64,000 nt of DNA, from positions 1-64,000 of the forward strand of contig JADJQU010000031.1 in the NCBI GenBank assembly GCA_016712565.1, in the 5' to 3' direction. Positions 46,746 through 54,898 of this stretch are shown one piece after another (within the stretch, counting starts at the first letter, position 1; each line of letters starts with the position of its first letter). Origin of the DNA: Planctomycetota bacterium. Its GTDB lineage: Bacteria; Planctomycetota; UBA1135; GCA-002686595. A program made the position numbers and the translations under genes. The notes beneath the pieces were generated by a model. The model saw nothing but the letters and a program-made list of their open reading frames with translations, did not search any database and was not told the DNA's origin.

Positions 46746-47696
46746 ATGTCCCCGACCCACAGCCCCAGCGCCGACCCGGCCCAGGACCGTGACCTGGACC
46801 CGCACGGCGGAGCCTGGGTTCGGGCGGACGAACCGCTCCTGCCGCGCGCCCTGCGCCGCACGCTCTCGCTGCCCGCGAGCCTCTACGCCCACCGGGCCCT
46901 GTGGATCGCCGGCGCAAGGCGCGAACTCCGCGCGCGACTGTCCGGCACGCTGCTGGGGCGGCTGTGGCCCGTGGTGGGGCCCCTGGCGCTCTTCGGTGTG
47001 TACTACGCGCTCTTCGCCCGCGCCTTCGGCATGGGGTTCCCCGGCCTGGGCCCCGAGGCGAGCCGCGCCACGGGCGTGTGGCTGTTCCTGGGCGTCGTGA
47101 CCTGGAGCGCCTTCGCCGAGAGCCTGGGCCGCGGCACGGCGGCCTTCGTGGAGCGCGGCGAGTTGCTGAAGCGTGCCGCCTTCCCCGCCGAGGTGCTGCC
47201 GTTCCAGGCCATCGTGGCCCAGCACCTGTTGCTGGCCGCCGGCCTGTGCGCGTTCGTAGCCGTCGTGTCCCTGGCCGGATTGTGGCAGCCGCCCGGAGCC
47301 GGTCTTCTGTGGACGCCGCTGCTCCTTTGCCTGCAGATGCTGTTCGTCCTGGGATTGACGCTGGCCAGCGCGACCCTGCACGCCTTCCTGCGCGACACGG
47401 CCCACGCCGTGGGCCTGCTGACCACCCTGTGGATGTTCGCCACGCCGATCTTCTGGATCCCCTCCGAGCGCGTGCTCCCCGGCGTGGGGCCCTTTCTGCC
47501 CTGGCTCGCCTGGAATCCCATGCACGCGTTCGTCTCCTGCTGGCGCCACGCGCTGATGCCGGGCGCGCCCGCCGAGGGCTTCACCACGGACTTCGGCACC
47601 TCCCTGGCCACCGCCGGCCTGTGGACCGCGGGCGCCCTGTGCGTGGGCGGCTTCCTGTTCTCCCTGGGCCTGCGACGCCTGCCGGACGAGGTCTGA
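46746..47696 (+). CDS. polysaccharide ABC exporter permease (Wzm/TagG type)
   Basis: 316 residues. An N-terminal cytosolic segment of about 60 residues precedes six membrane helices with the ABC-2 exporter pattern: ARLSGTLLGRLWPVVGPLAL at the entry helix and the FATPIFWIPSERVLPG loop near helix 5, followed by WNPMHAFVSCWRHAL. Pairs with the ATPase one base downstream to export a lipid-linked glycan such as O-antigen. It opens the glycan cluster. Confidence 0.9.
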   Translation: MSPTHSPSADPAQDRDLDPHGGAWVRADEPLLPRALRRTLSLPASLYAHRALWIAGARRELRARLSGTLLGRLWPVVGPLALFGVYYALFARAFGMGFPGLGPEASRATGVWLFLGVVTWSAFAESLGRGTAAFVERGELLKRAAFPAEVLPFQAIVAQHLLLAAGLCAFVAVVSLAGLWQPPGAGLLWTPLLLCLQMLFVLGLTLASATLHAFLRDTAHAVGLLTTLWMFATPIFWIPSERVLPGVGPFLPWLAWNPMHAFVSCWRHALMPGAPAEGFTTDFGTSLATAGLWTAGALCVGGFLFSLGLRRLPDEV

Positions 47697-47697
47697 C

Positions 47698-48894
47698 ATG
47701 GCCGCGGCGGCGATCGAAACCCGGCAGCTCGGCAAGTACTACCGGCGCTACCGCTCCGGCAGCCGCAAGGCCCTGGAGCTCTTGAGCTGCGGCCGGTGGC
47801 GCGGCCATGAGCCGTTCTGGGCCCTGCGCGGCGTCGATCTCGCGGTGCCCCGGGGCGCTTCCCTGGGCCTCGTGGGTCAGAACGGCGCGGGCAAGTCCAC
47901 CCTGCTGCGGCTCCTGGCGGGCACCAGTTTTCCGAGCGAAGGCAGCCTGAGGCTCGCCGGCCCCGTGGCGAGCCTCTTGGAGCTGGGGGCGGGCTTTCAC
48001 TTGGATCTCAGCGGCCGCGAGAACATCGGTCTCGCGGGCCTGCTCCTGGGCCTTTCCCCGACGCAGATCCGGGCCAAGGAAGGCGCCATCGCCGAATTCT
48101 CCGAACTGGGTGAGTTTCTCGACCAACCGGTGCGCACCTACTCCAGCGGCATGGGCATGCGCCTGGGGTTTTCCATCGCCGCGGCGCTGGATCCGGCGGT
48201 GCTGTTGATCGACGAGGTCTTCGCCGTGGGCGATCAGGCCTTCCAGAAGAAGTGCGTGGATCGCGTGCTGGAGTTCAGGAAGCGTGGCACCACCCTGGTG
48301 CTGTGCAGCCACAGCCTCTACGACGTGCGTCAGATCTGCGATCAGGCCGCATGGATCGACGGCGGCCGCCTGCGGGCCCTGGGCCCGGCCGATCAGGTGA
48401 CCAACGACTACGCCACCTTCGCCCTGGAGGCGTCCTCCGGGGGCGGCTCTTCCTCGACGACGCCGGGCTCGCCCACGGTGGAGTCCGCGCGCCTGCTGGA
48501 TGGATCCGGCCTGCCCCGTTCGGAATTCGAGACCGGCTCGAACCTCAGCGTCGAAGTGTGCTGGCGGGATCCGGCGCCGCCCCGGGCCCTGGCGGTGGGC
48601 ATTGGGTTCCTGCGGCGCGATCGCACCTTGGTGGCGGCCTTCGGCACGCACCTGGACGGCCTGTCCCTGGCCGGCGCACGGGGCTCCGTGCGCCTGGAGC
48701 TGGGGGACTTGGCCCTGCTGGCGGGCAGTTTCGACGTGGTGGTGTGGCTCTTCGACGGCAACGGCGTGCACCGCTACACCGAGCACCTGCTCCCCGAGCG
48801 ACTGGTGGTGCGCGCCCGCGGCAAGGAAGTGGGCTTGGTGCGCCTGGCCCATCGTTGGCGCGCCCCCGACGCCGCGGGAAACGGCGCCAGCTGA
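47698..48894 (+). CDS. polysaccharide ABC exporter ATPase with C-terminal glycan-binding domain (Wzt type)
   Basis: 398 residues. Walker A GLVGQNGAGKST near 57-68, polysaccharide-exporter signature YSSGMGMRLGFSIA at 148-161, Walker B LLIDEVFAVGD at 169-179, H-loop LCSHSLYDV. From about 250 a second domain follows (LSVEVCWRDPAPPRALAVGI; FDVVVWLFDGNGVHRYTEHL), a beta-sandwich like the Wzt C-terminal domain that recognises the modified non-reducing end of the glycan. Its presence suggests chain length control by terminal capping. Confidence 0.92.
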   Translation: MAAAAIETRQLGKYYRRYRSGSRKALELLSCGRWRGHEPFWALRGVDLAVPRGASLGLVGQNGAGKSTLLRLLAGTSFPSEGSLRLAGPVASLLELGAGFHLDLSGRENIGLAGLLLGLSPTQIRAKEGAIAEFSELGEFLDQPVRTYSSGMGMRLGFSIAAALDPAVLLIDEVFAVGDQAFQKKCVDRVLEFRKRGTTLVLCSHSLYDVRQICDQAAWIDGGRLRALGPADQVTNDYATFALEASSGGGSSSTTPGSPTVESARLLDGSGLPRSEFETGSNLSVEVCWRDPAPPRALAVGIGFLRRDRTLVAAFGTHLDGLSLAGARGSVRLELGDLALLAGSFDVVVWLFDGNGVHRYTEHLLPERLVVRARGKEVGLVRLAHRWRAPDAAGNGAS

Positions 48895-48895
48895 C

Positions 48896-50113
48896 ATGGG
48901 CTCGCGACTGTCGGCACTGATCGTCAACTACGGGAGCGGCGGCATGGCGTGCGCTCTGGGGCGGTCGTTGATGCTGCAATGGCGCGAACTGGGCGGCGCC
49001 GCGGAGGACCTGGAACTCGCGGTGGTCGACAACGCCTCGCCCGGAGACCAGTCCCAGGCCCTGGGGGAGCTGGCGAGCCTCGGCGCGCGCGTGCTGTGGA
49101 GCCGCGAGAACCTGGGCTACGCCGCCGGCATGAACCTGGCCCTGGAGCACACCCATGGCGCGGCCGACGATTGGGTCCTGGTGCTCAACCCCGACCTGGG
49201 CCTCTTTCCCGGCGCCCTGGCGCGCCTCTTGGAAACCGCCCGGGGAACGCGGTCCCTGGGCGCGGTCGGGCCCCGGGCCTACTTGGATCCCGCGCGCAAC
49301 TGGCTCATGCCGCCCAACCGCCTGCCAACGCCGGAGTCGGAGTGGCTCGGAGCCCGTGCCCTGCACGACGGCGCCCTGGCGGAGCGACTTTCCGAGGAGC
49401 GCACGCGGCACGCCCTGACGCAATGGACCGCCCGCGAACGTTGCCCCGTGGAGATGCTCTCGGGCGCGTGCCTGCTGCTTCCCCGCGCGGCCATCGCGGC
49501 GGCCGGGGGGCTGTTCGACGGGCGCTACCCGCTCTACTTCGAGGACACCGACCTGTGTCGCCGACTCGCCGGGGCGGGACTGGACCTGATCCTCGAGCCC
49601 CGCGCGGAGATCGTGCACCACTGGGCGCGTTCCTCGGGCGTGGAGCAAGCCGACCCCGAGCCGGCGCGTCGGCACGGGCTGGCCCGGGCCGCCTACTTCG
49701 AGCGCTGGTTCGGCCCTGGAGCGCGGCGCCCGTTGGATGCGGCGGATGCCTGTCTCGCCAACCCCGCGCCCGATCCCGGCGCGCGATTCGAGGCGGCCGG
49801 GCCCTGCACCGCGCCGCCCGAGTGGGGCTTCCCGCGCCACGGCCGCTGGCTGGTGGAGGTGGCCATAGCGCCGCTGTTCCCCCTGGCCGCGGGTGCCCTG
49901 GTGGAGGGGGCGGCCTGGCGCATGGACCCGCGCGCCTGGGAGTGGTTCTACCGGGGACGCTACTTCGTCCAGGCGGTCGACCCGCTGAGCCTGCGGGTCG
50001 CGCGGGCCTGGAGCTTCGAGAAGCTCTCGCCCTCGCGCACGCAGCCCCTCGCGCCCGAGGAACTCCTGCCCGAGGCCCAAGCCGCTGCGCCGGAACAGGG
50101 AGGCCCGCGTTGA
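48896..50113 (+). CDS. GT2 glycosyltransferase (rhamnosyltransferase-like)
   Basis: 405 residues. GT-A fold: SALIVNYGSGG near the start, AVVDNASPGDQ near 40, VLVLNPDLGL near 97 (DxD equivalent) and MLSGACLLLPRAAI...YFEDTDLCRRL, which is typical of rhamnosyl- and O-antigen transferases. The C-terminal 130 residues include one hydrophobic stretch (APLFPLAAGALVEGAAW). ATG 48896 starts one base after the Wzt-type stop; its own stop overlaps the deacetylase start. Confidence 0.88.
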   Translation: MGSRLSALIVNYGSGGMACALGRSLMLQWRELGGAAEDLELAVVDNASPGDQSQALGELASLGARVLWSRENLGYAAGMNLALEHTHGAADDWVLVLNPDLGLFPGALARLLETARGTRSLGAVGPRAYLDPARNWLMPPNRLPTPESEWLGARALHDGALAERLSEERTRHALTQWTARERCPVEMLSGACLLLPRAAIAAAGGLFDGRYPLYFEDTDLCRRLAGAGLDLILEPRAEIVHHWARSSGVEQADPEPARRHGLARAAYFERWFGPGARRPLDAADACLANPAPDPGARFEAAGPCTAPPEWGFPRHGRWLVEVAIAPLFPLAAGALVEGAAWRMDPRAWEWFYRGRYFVQAVDPLSLRVARAWSFEKLSPSRTQPLAPEELLPEAQAAAPEQGGPR

Positions 50114-50784
50114 GATCCTGGACCCAGGACGTCGCCGTGCTCGCCGCGCCGCCGCGGGGCCCGGTCCTGTGCTTCGCGCCCCACGCCGACGACGAAGTCC
50201 TGGGCGCCGGCGGAACCCTGGCGCTGCACCGCGACCAGGGGGATCCGGTGGCCGTGGCGGTGGTCTTCGACGGACGCCTGGGGCTTCCGGTGGGGCTTCC
50301 CGCCGACACCCGCAGGCGCGAGGCCCAGGCCGCGGCGCAGGTCCTGGGGCTCGCGCCCTACGAGTTTCTCGATTACCCCGAGGGCCACGAACCCACGGCC
50401 CCCCAACTTGCCGAGGGAGTCGAGCGCCTCGCGCGCGTGATCCGCGCCGTGGCACCGCGCACGATCTACGGCCCCTGGGTGGGGGAGGCCCATCCCGACC
50501 ATCGCCTGCTGGCCCGGGTCCTCGCCCTGGCCTGGCGCGCGGCCGGGAGGGACGCGGAGCTGTGGGGCTACGAGGTCTGGACGCCGCTGGAGGCCCAGCG
50601 TCTGGTGGAGGTCAGCGCGGCCTGGCCGCGCAAGCTCGAGGCCCTGTCCCGCTACGGGAGCCAGGACGGCGGCGGCGCCCTGCGGGAGCTGGCCGAGCAG
50701 CGCGGCGCCCTGCGGACGGCGCTCCTGCGGGGACCCCATTCCCGCGGCGAAGCCTTCGTGCGTTTCTTGGAGCACGCGCCGTGA
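50110..50784 (+). CDS. PIG-L/LmbE-family deacetylase
   Basis: 224 residues from TTG 50110, overlapping the previous stop as TTGA. Zinc-binding motif APHADDEVLGAGG (HADDE at 25-29) and the distal GEAHPDHRLLARV histidine block. The family removes acetyl groups from GlcNAc-type sugars. It is one of two LmbE domains in the cluster; the second is fused to a glycosyltransferase. A non-acetylated amino sugar in the exported glycan is inferred. Confidence 0.88.
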   Translation: MRSWTQDVAVLAAPPRGPVLCFAPHADDEVLGAGGTLALHRDQGDPVAVAVVFDGRLGLPVGLPADTRRREAQAAAQVLGLAPYEFLDYPEGHEPTAPQLAEGVERLARVIRAVAPRTIYGPWVGEAHPDHRLLARVLALAWRAAGRDAELWGYEVWTPLEAQRLVEVSAAWPRKLEALSRYGSQDGGGALRELAEQRGALRTALLRGPHSRGEAFVRFLEHAP

Positions 50785-52022
50785 GGGGCCTGCGCATCGG
50801 CCTGGTCTCGGCCCGCTACGCCCCGGAGTTCGAGGGCGGCAGCGAACGCGTGGTGCGGGCCCTGGCCCGTGGACTGCTGGCCGCCGGACACGACGTGCGC
50901 GTGCTGGCGGGCACCGGGCGCGAGGCCCTGGGCCCGGCGGACAGCGTCCTGCGCGAGGAAGTGGAGGGGGTCCCGGTGACGCGACTCGCCCTCGTGCCGG
51001 GCGAGTCCTTCGCCGCGGGACTGGACCGGCCGCGCATCGACGCCCTGGCCGGCGCCGAGCTCGCCGACTGCGATCTGGTCCACGTGCACCACTGGTCCAC
51101 GCTCTCCCACGGACTGGTGCGGACCCTGGCGCGCAGGGTTCCGGTGGCGCTGACGCTGCACGACTCCTTCGCCGCCTGCCCCCGTTTCTTCCGCGCCTCT
51201 CCCCTGTCGATCCCCTGTCCGCCCAGGGGCCGCTTCGAGCCCTGCGGCCGCTGCCTCGCCCCCCTGTGCGCGCCCCTGGAGCCTGCGGCGATCGCCGCGC
51301 TGGCCGCCCGGCGCGCGGAGGAGTTCGAGGCCGAACTGGGCGCCGCGCGGGTCCACGTGTTCCCCAGCGAATTCTTCCGCCGCGAGTTCTCGGCGGCCCT
51401 GGCCCTCGACTCCGCGCGCGCCGTGGTGCTCGCCCCGGGACTGACGCGCTCCTTCCCGCGCCCCCGCGGCGCCGCTTCGCGAGGCTTGTTGCACGTGCTG
51501 CACTTCGGCAACCTGGGCGAGGAGAAAGGCACGTTCGACCTCGTGAAGGCCATGGCCCCCCTGGGTGACGGGCGCGCGACGCTGACCCTGGCGGGGCAGG
51601 CGACCGCGCCGGATTTCAGCGCCGAGGTGGAGCGCCTCCGGGGCGCGCTGCCGGTGCGCTGGCTGAGGGGCTACGACGCCGAGGGCCTGTCCCGCGCGGC
51701 CGGCGAGGCCCACCTGGCGGCCTTTCCCTCGCGGCTCCCCGAAAGCTACGGCCTGGTCCTGGACGAGGCCCACGCCCTGGGCCTGCCTGCCTGGGTTTCC
51801 GATCGCGGGGCGCCGCGGGAACGCCTGGTGGAGGGCGAGCGCGCGTTGCCCGCTGCCGATCCGGCGGCCTGGGGCCGGGCCCTGGAGCAGCTCTCGGGCA
51901 ATCCCGATTCGCTCTCGTCCGTGCGCCGCCGCGTGGCCCTGCTCGACTTGCCGAAGGTCGAGGACAGCGTCCGCGCCCACGAAGCGCTCTACCGATCGCT
52001 GCTCTCGGAGGCGCGCCGGTGA
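50781..52022 (+). CDS. GT4 glycosyltransferase with Cys cluster
   Basis: 413 residues from GTG 50781 (GTGA overlap). GT-B fold: LRIGLVSARYAPEFEGGSER, VHVHHWSTLSHGLV, the C-terminal LHFGNLGEEKGTFDLVKAM and the donor-site FPSRLPESYGLVLDEAHALG. After TLHDSFA a four-cysteine group appears (CPRF...IPC...CGRC, with one more Cys). The same feature occurs in the other three GT4 proteins of this cluster and may bind a metal. Confidence 0.88.
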   Translation: MRGLRIGLVSARYAPEFEGGSERVVRALARGLLAAGHDVRVLAGTGREALGPADSVLREEVEGVPVTRLALVPGESFAAGLDRPRIDALAGAELADCDLVHVHHWSTLSHGLVRTLARRVPVALTLHDSFAACPRFFRASPLSIPCPPRGRFEPCGRCLAPLCAPLEPAAIAALAARRAEEFEAELGAARVHVFPSEFFRREFSAALALDSARAVVLAPGLTRSFPRPRGAASRGLLHVLHFGNLGEEKGTFDLVKAMAPLGDGRATLTLAGQATAPDFSAEVERLRGALPVRWLRGYDAEGLSRAAGEAHLAAFPSRLPESYGLVLDEAHALGLPAWVSDRGAPRERLVEGERALPAADPAAWGRALEQLSGNPDSLSSVRRRVALLDLPKVEDSVRAHEALYRSLLSEARR

Positions 52023-53689
52023 GTCCCCACCCGCCCCTCGTGGACGTCCGGACCCTCGGCCAGCGCCTCCTGGTGTTCGCCACCCATCCCGACGACGAAG
52101 TGCTGGGCTGCGGAGGCCTGATCGCGCTGGCGGCGCGCGCCGGCGCCCGGGTGCGCGTGCTGGTCGCCACCGACGGCGCCGCGGGCCGAGAGGGGGAGGA
52201 CCGCGCGCGCCACGCCGCCCTGCGCGCCGCGGAATCCCGTGGCGCCGGCGAGTTGCTCGGCGTCGCGGAGCACGTCTTCCTCGAATTGCCCGACGGTCGC
52301 CTGGGGGAGCAATGGACGCTGGTGGAGCGGCTGACACGGGAGCTCGCGGACTTCGCGCCCGACACCCTGGTCGCGCCCTCGCCCCTCGAGTTGCACGCCG
52401 ACCATCTGGCCCTGGCGGCCGCCGCGGCCGCGGCCCTGGCGGCGCGGCCCGCCCAGCGCGCGTTGCTCTACGGCGTCAACACCGCCGTGCCCGCCACGCT
52501 GCTCCTCGACGTCACCCCGGTGTCCTCGGAGAAGCAGGCGGCCCTGGCCCGTTTCGTGACCCAGGACGCCCCGAAGCTCGTCGCCCGCTCCGCGGCCATG
52601 GATGCGGCTCGCACGATCGACCAGGACGACCCCCAAGTGACTGCCGTGGAGGGCTTCGTGGAACTGCGCGGCGGCGCGGCCCTCGAATACGCCCGGCGCG
52701 CGCGCGCCCTGGCCCAGGTGGCCGGGCCCGCGGCGGGCGGGAGCGCGGCCGCTTCCCTGGAGGCCGATCCCTTCGCCGCCACGGCGGTCATCACCACCTG
52801 GAACAAGTGCAAGGACCTGTGCGAGAACCTGGACGGACTGCGCGCCCAGGTGCGGCCCTTCGCGGCCGTCGTGGTGGTGGACAACGCCTCCGGCGACGGC
52901 ACCGCGGCCGCCCTGCGGGAGCGCTACCCGGAGGTGCGCCTGGTGGTCATGCCCCATTCGCGCTACGGCGCCTGCGAGACCTTCAACATCGGTTTCGCCA
53001 CGGCCACGACGCCGCTCGTGGCCATCCTGGACGACGACGTCGTGCTGCCGCCCGATTGGCTCGCGCGGACCGTGGAGCGCCTGCGCCAGGAACCGCCGAC
53101 CACCGCCATCGTCTCCACCGAGGTGGTGGAGCCGGAGATGCCCGCGAGCTACCTGGAATCGCCCCTGCTGGCCCGCGAGCGCTACATGTCCACGTTCCGC
53201 GGCTGTGCCAGCCTGGCGCGGGCCGACGCCCTGCGCGCGGCCGGCGGCTACGACGAGCGTCTGTACATCTACGGCAACGAGCGCGACCTGACCTGCCGCC
53301 TGCTCAACCTGGGCTATCGCGTGCTGCAATTCCCCGGCGTGCGCGCGTTCCACAAGACGCCGTTCGGCATCAAGATGGGCAAGCGCAGCCTCTACTACCA
53401 CGCGCGCAACGCCTGGCTCACCATGTTCAAGTACGCGCCGGCGGGAGCCCTCGCCCGCCTGCCGTGGCTGGTGCTGACCCAGGTGATCCTGCGGGGCCGG
53501 GCCCGCGAACAGGCCGGTGGAGTCACGGACGCCACGGGCACCATCGGCATCGGACGCTCCCTGCGCGAGACACCCGGGGCCACCTGGGTGGTGTTCAAGG
53601 CCGGCTGCTCGGTGCTGGCGAACCTGCCCTACTGCCTGCGCCACCGTTCCCCGTGCCGCGCCGAGGATTTCCGGCTGCCCCTGGGTTGA
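52019..53689 (+). CDS. fusion of PIG-L/LmbE deacetylase and GT2 glycosyltransferase
   Basis: 556 residues from GTG 52019 (GTGA overlap). N-terminal part (about 1-235): LmbE fold with FATHPDDEVLGCGG (HPDDE 23-27), ATDGAAGREGED and ELHADHLALA. C-terminal part (about 255-556): GT2 with AVITTWNKCKDL, VVVDNASGDGT, ILDDDVVLPPDWL and YIYGNERDLTCRL. There is no frame break between the halves, so this is a true fusion. It likely couples sugar transfer and N-deacetylation in the same glycan pathway; the order of the reactions is inferred. Confidence 0.9.
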   Translation: MSPHPPLVDVRTLGQRLLVFATHPDDEVLGCGGLIALAARAGARVRVLVATDGAAGREGEDRARHAALRAAESRGAGELLGVAEHVFLELPDGRLGEQWTLVERLTRELADFAPDTLVAPSPLELHADHLALAAAAAAALAARPAQRALLYGVNTAVPATLLLDVTPVSSEKQAALARFVTQDAPKLVARSAAMDAARTIDQDDPQVTAVEGFVELRGGAALEYARRARALAQVAGPAAGGSAAASLEADPFAATAVITTWNKCKDLCENLDGLRAQVRPFAAVVVVDNASGDGTAAALRERYPEVRLVVMPHSRYGACETFNIGFATATTPLVAILDDDVVLPPDWLARTVERLRQEPPTTAIVSTEVVEPEMPASYLESPLLARERYMSTFRGCASLARADALRAAGGYDERLYIYGNERDLTCRLLNLGYRVLQFPGVRAFHKTPFGIKMGKRSLYYHARNAWLTMFKYAPAGALARLPWLVLTQVILRGRAREQAGGVTDATGTIGIGRSLRETPGATWVVFKAGCSVLANLPYCLRHRSPCRAEDFRLPLG

Positions 53690-53690
53690 G

Positions 53691-54803
53691 GTGGCCAGCG
53701 TGAAGCCGAGTTCCGAGCCTCCGGCCCTGGCGCCCGCCCGCGGGGAGATCTCGGTCGTGATCGTCAACTTCAACGGGGCGGAGCACCTGCCGCACTGCCT
53801 GGACGCCGTGTTCCGCCAGAGCGAGCCCTTCGGCGAGGTGCTGGTGATCGACAACGCCTCCAGCGACGGCAGCGAGCGCGCGGCCCAAGCGCGCCATCCC
53901 TCCCTGGGCGTCGTGCGCCTGCCGAAAAACCTCGGGCCCTGCCCGGCGCGGAACACGGGACTGGCCACCGCGCGCCATGACTGGGTGCTGCTGCTCGACA
54001 ACGACGCGGTGCTCTTGCCGGACACTCTGGCGCGGCTGGCGGACGCGGCGCGCGCCCATCCCGAGGCCAGCGTGCTGCAACCCCGCAGCGTGCTCGCCTC
54101 CGACCCCGGCCGCGTGCACTACGACGGCGGCTCGTTCCACTACGTGGGGCTGTTCGCCCTGAGGAATTTCTTCGTGCCCCTCGAGCAGGCCGAGGGCCGG
54201 GGCACGCTGCCCGTGGACGGCGCGGTTTCCGTGGCGCTGCTCGTGCGCCGCGAGCGCCTGCTCGCCATCGGTGGCTTCGATCCGGACTTCTTCATCCTGT
54301 TCGAGGACCTGGATCTTTCCCTGCGCCTGCGGGGCGAGGGCCAGGAGATCCTCTCGGTGGAGGATGCCCTGGTGCATCACCGCGGCGGCACGGCCGGGAT
54401 CAGTTTCCGCGGCGGCGGGAGCTACCCCCACAGCCGCGCCTTCCTGCATGCGCGCAACCGCGGCCTCCTGCTGCTCAAGAACTACGGCTGGCGGACCTTG
54501 GTGGTCTCGTTGCCGGGGCTCGCCCTCTACGAACTGGCTTGGTTCTGCCTGATGATCTCGAACGGCAGCGCGCCGGCCTACCTGAGGGGGCGCTGGGCCC
54601 TGTTCCTCGCCCTGCCCCGCACCCTGTCCAAGCGGCGCGGAATCCGCCGCGCCCGGCGCGTGCGCGACCGGGATCTGCTGGTGGGGGGGCCCTTGACCAT
54701 CACCCCGGGGCTGGGCACTTCGCCCCTGCGGGCCGCGATCCTGCGGCGCCTGGACGCGGGCCTGCGGACCTGGTGGAGCCTGGTGCGCCGCCTGGCCAGT
54801 TGA
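53691..54803 (+). CDS. GT2 glycosyltransferase
   Basis: 370 residues from GTG 53691 (GTG 53700 possible). Motifs: ISVVIVNFNGAEHLPHCLDA, VIDNASSDGS, NLGPCPARNTGLA, LLLDNDAVLLPD (DxD equivalent) and FFILFEDLDLSLRLRGEG. Near the end there are hydrophobic segments (LVVSLPGLALYELAWFCLMI) that suggest a membrane-bound tail. It closes the first coupled run of the glycan cluster; a hairpin follows. Confidence 0.9.
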   Translation: MASVKPSSEPPALAPARGEISVVIVNFNGAEHLPHCLDAVFRQSEPFGEVLVIDNASSDGSERAAQARHPSLGVVRLPKNLGPCPARNTGLATARHDWVLLLDNDAVLLPDTLARLADAARAHPEASVLQPRSVLASDPGRVHYDGGSFHYVGLFALRNFFVPLEQAEGRGTLPVDGAVSVALLVRRERLLAIGGFDPDFFILFEDLDLSLRLRGEGQEILSVEDALVHHRGGTAGISFRGGGSYPHSRAFLHARNRGLLLLKNYGWRTLVVSLPGLALYELAWFCLMISNGSAPAYLRGRWALFLALPRTLSKRRGIRRARRVRDRDLLVGGPLTITPGLGTSPLRAAILRRLDAGLRTWWSLVRRLAS

Positions 54804-54827
54804 GGGGCCGGGCTCGGCCCCCGAGCC
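54804..54827 (+). terminator. GC hairpins after the first glycan operon
   Basis: Directly after the GT2 stop two alternative hairpins can form: GGGGCC-GGGCTC-GGCCCC (54804-54821) and GGCTCGG-CCC-CCGAGCC (54811-54827). There is no T run. Possible intrinsic-like terminator or attenuator. Confidence 0.35.
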
Positions 54828-54898
54828 GCCGGCCCCCTTGCAATTTTCGGCAGGTCCCGTGACATGCAAGGGACACCCCTCCCAGGAGAACCAGGCAG

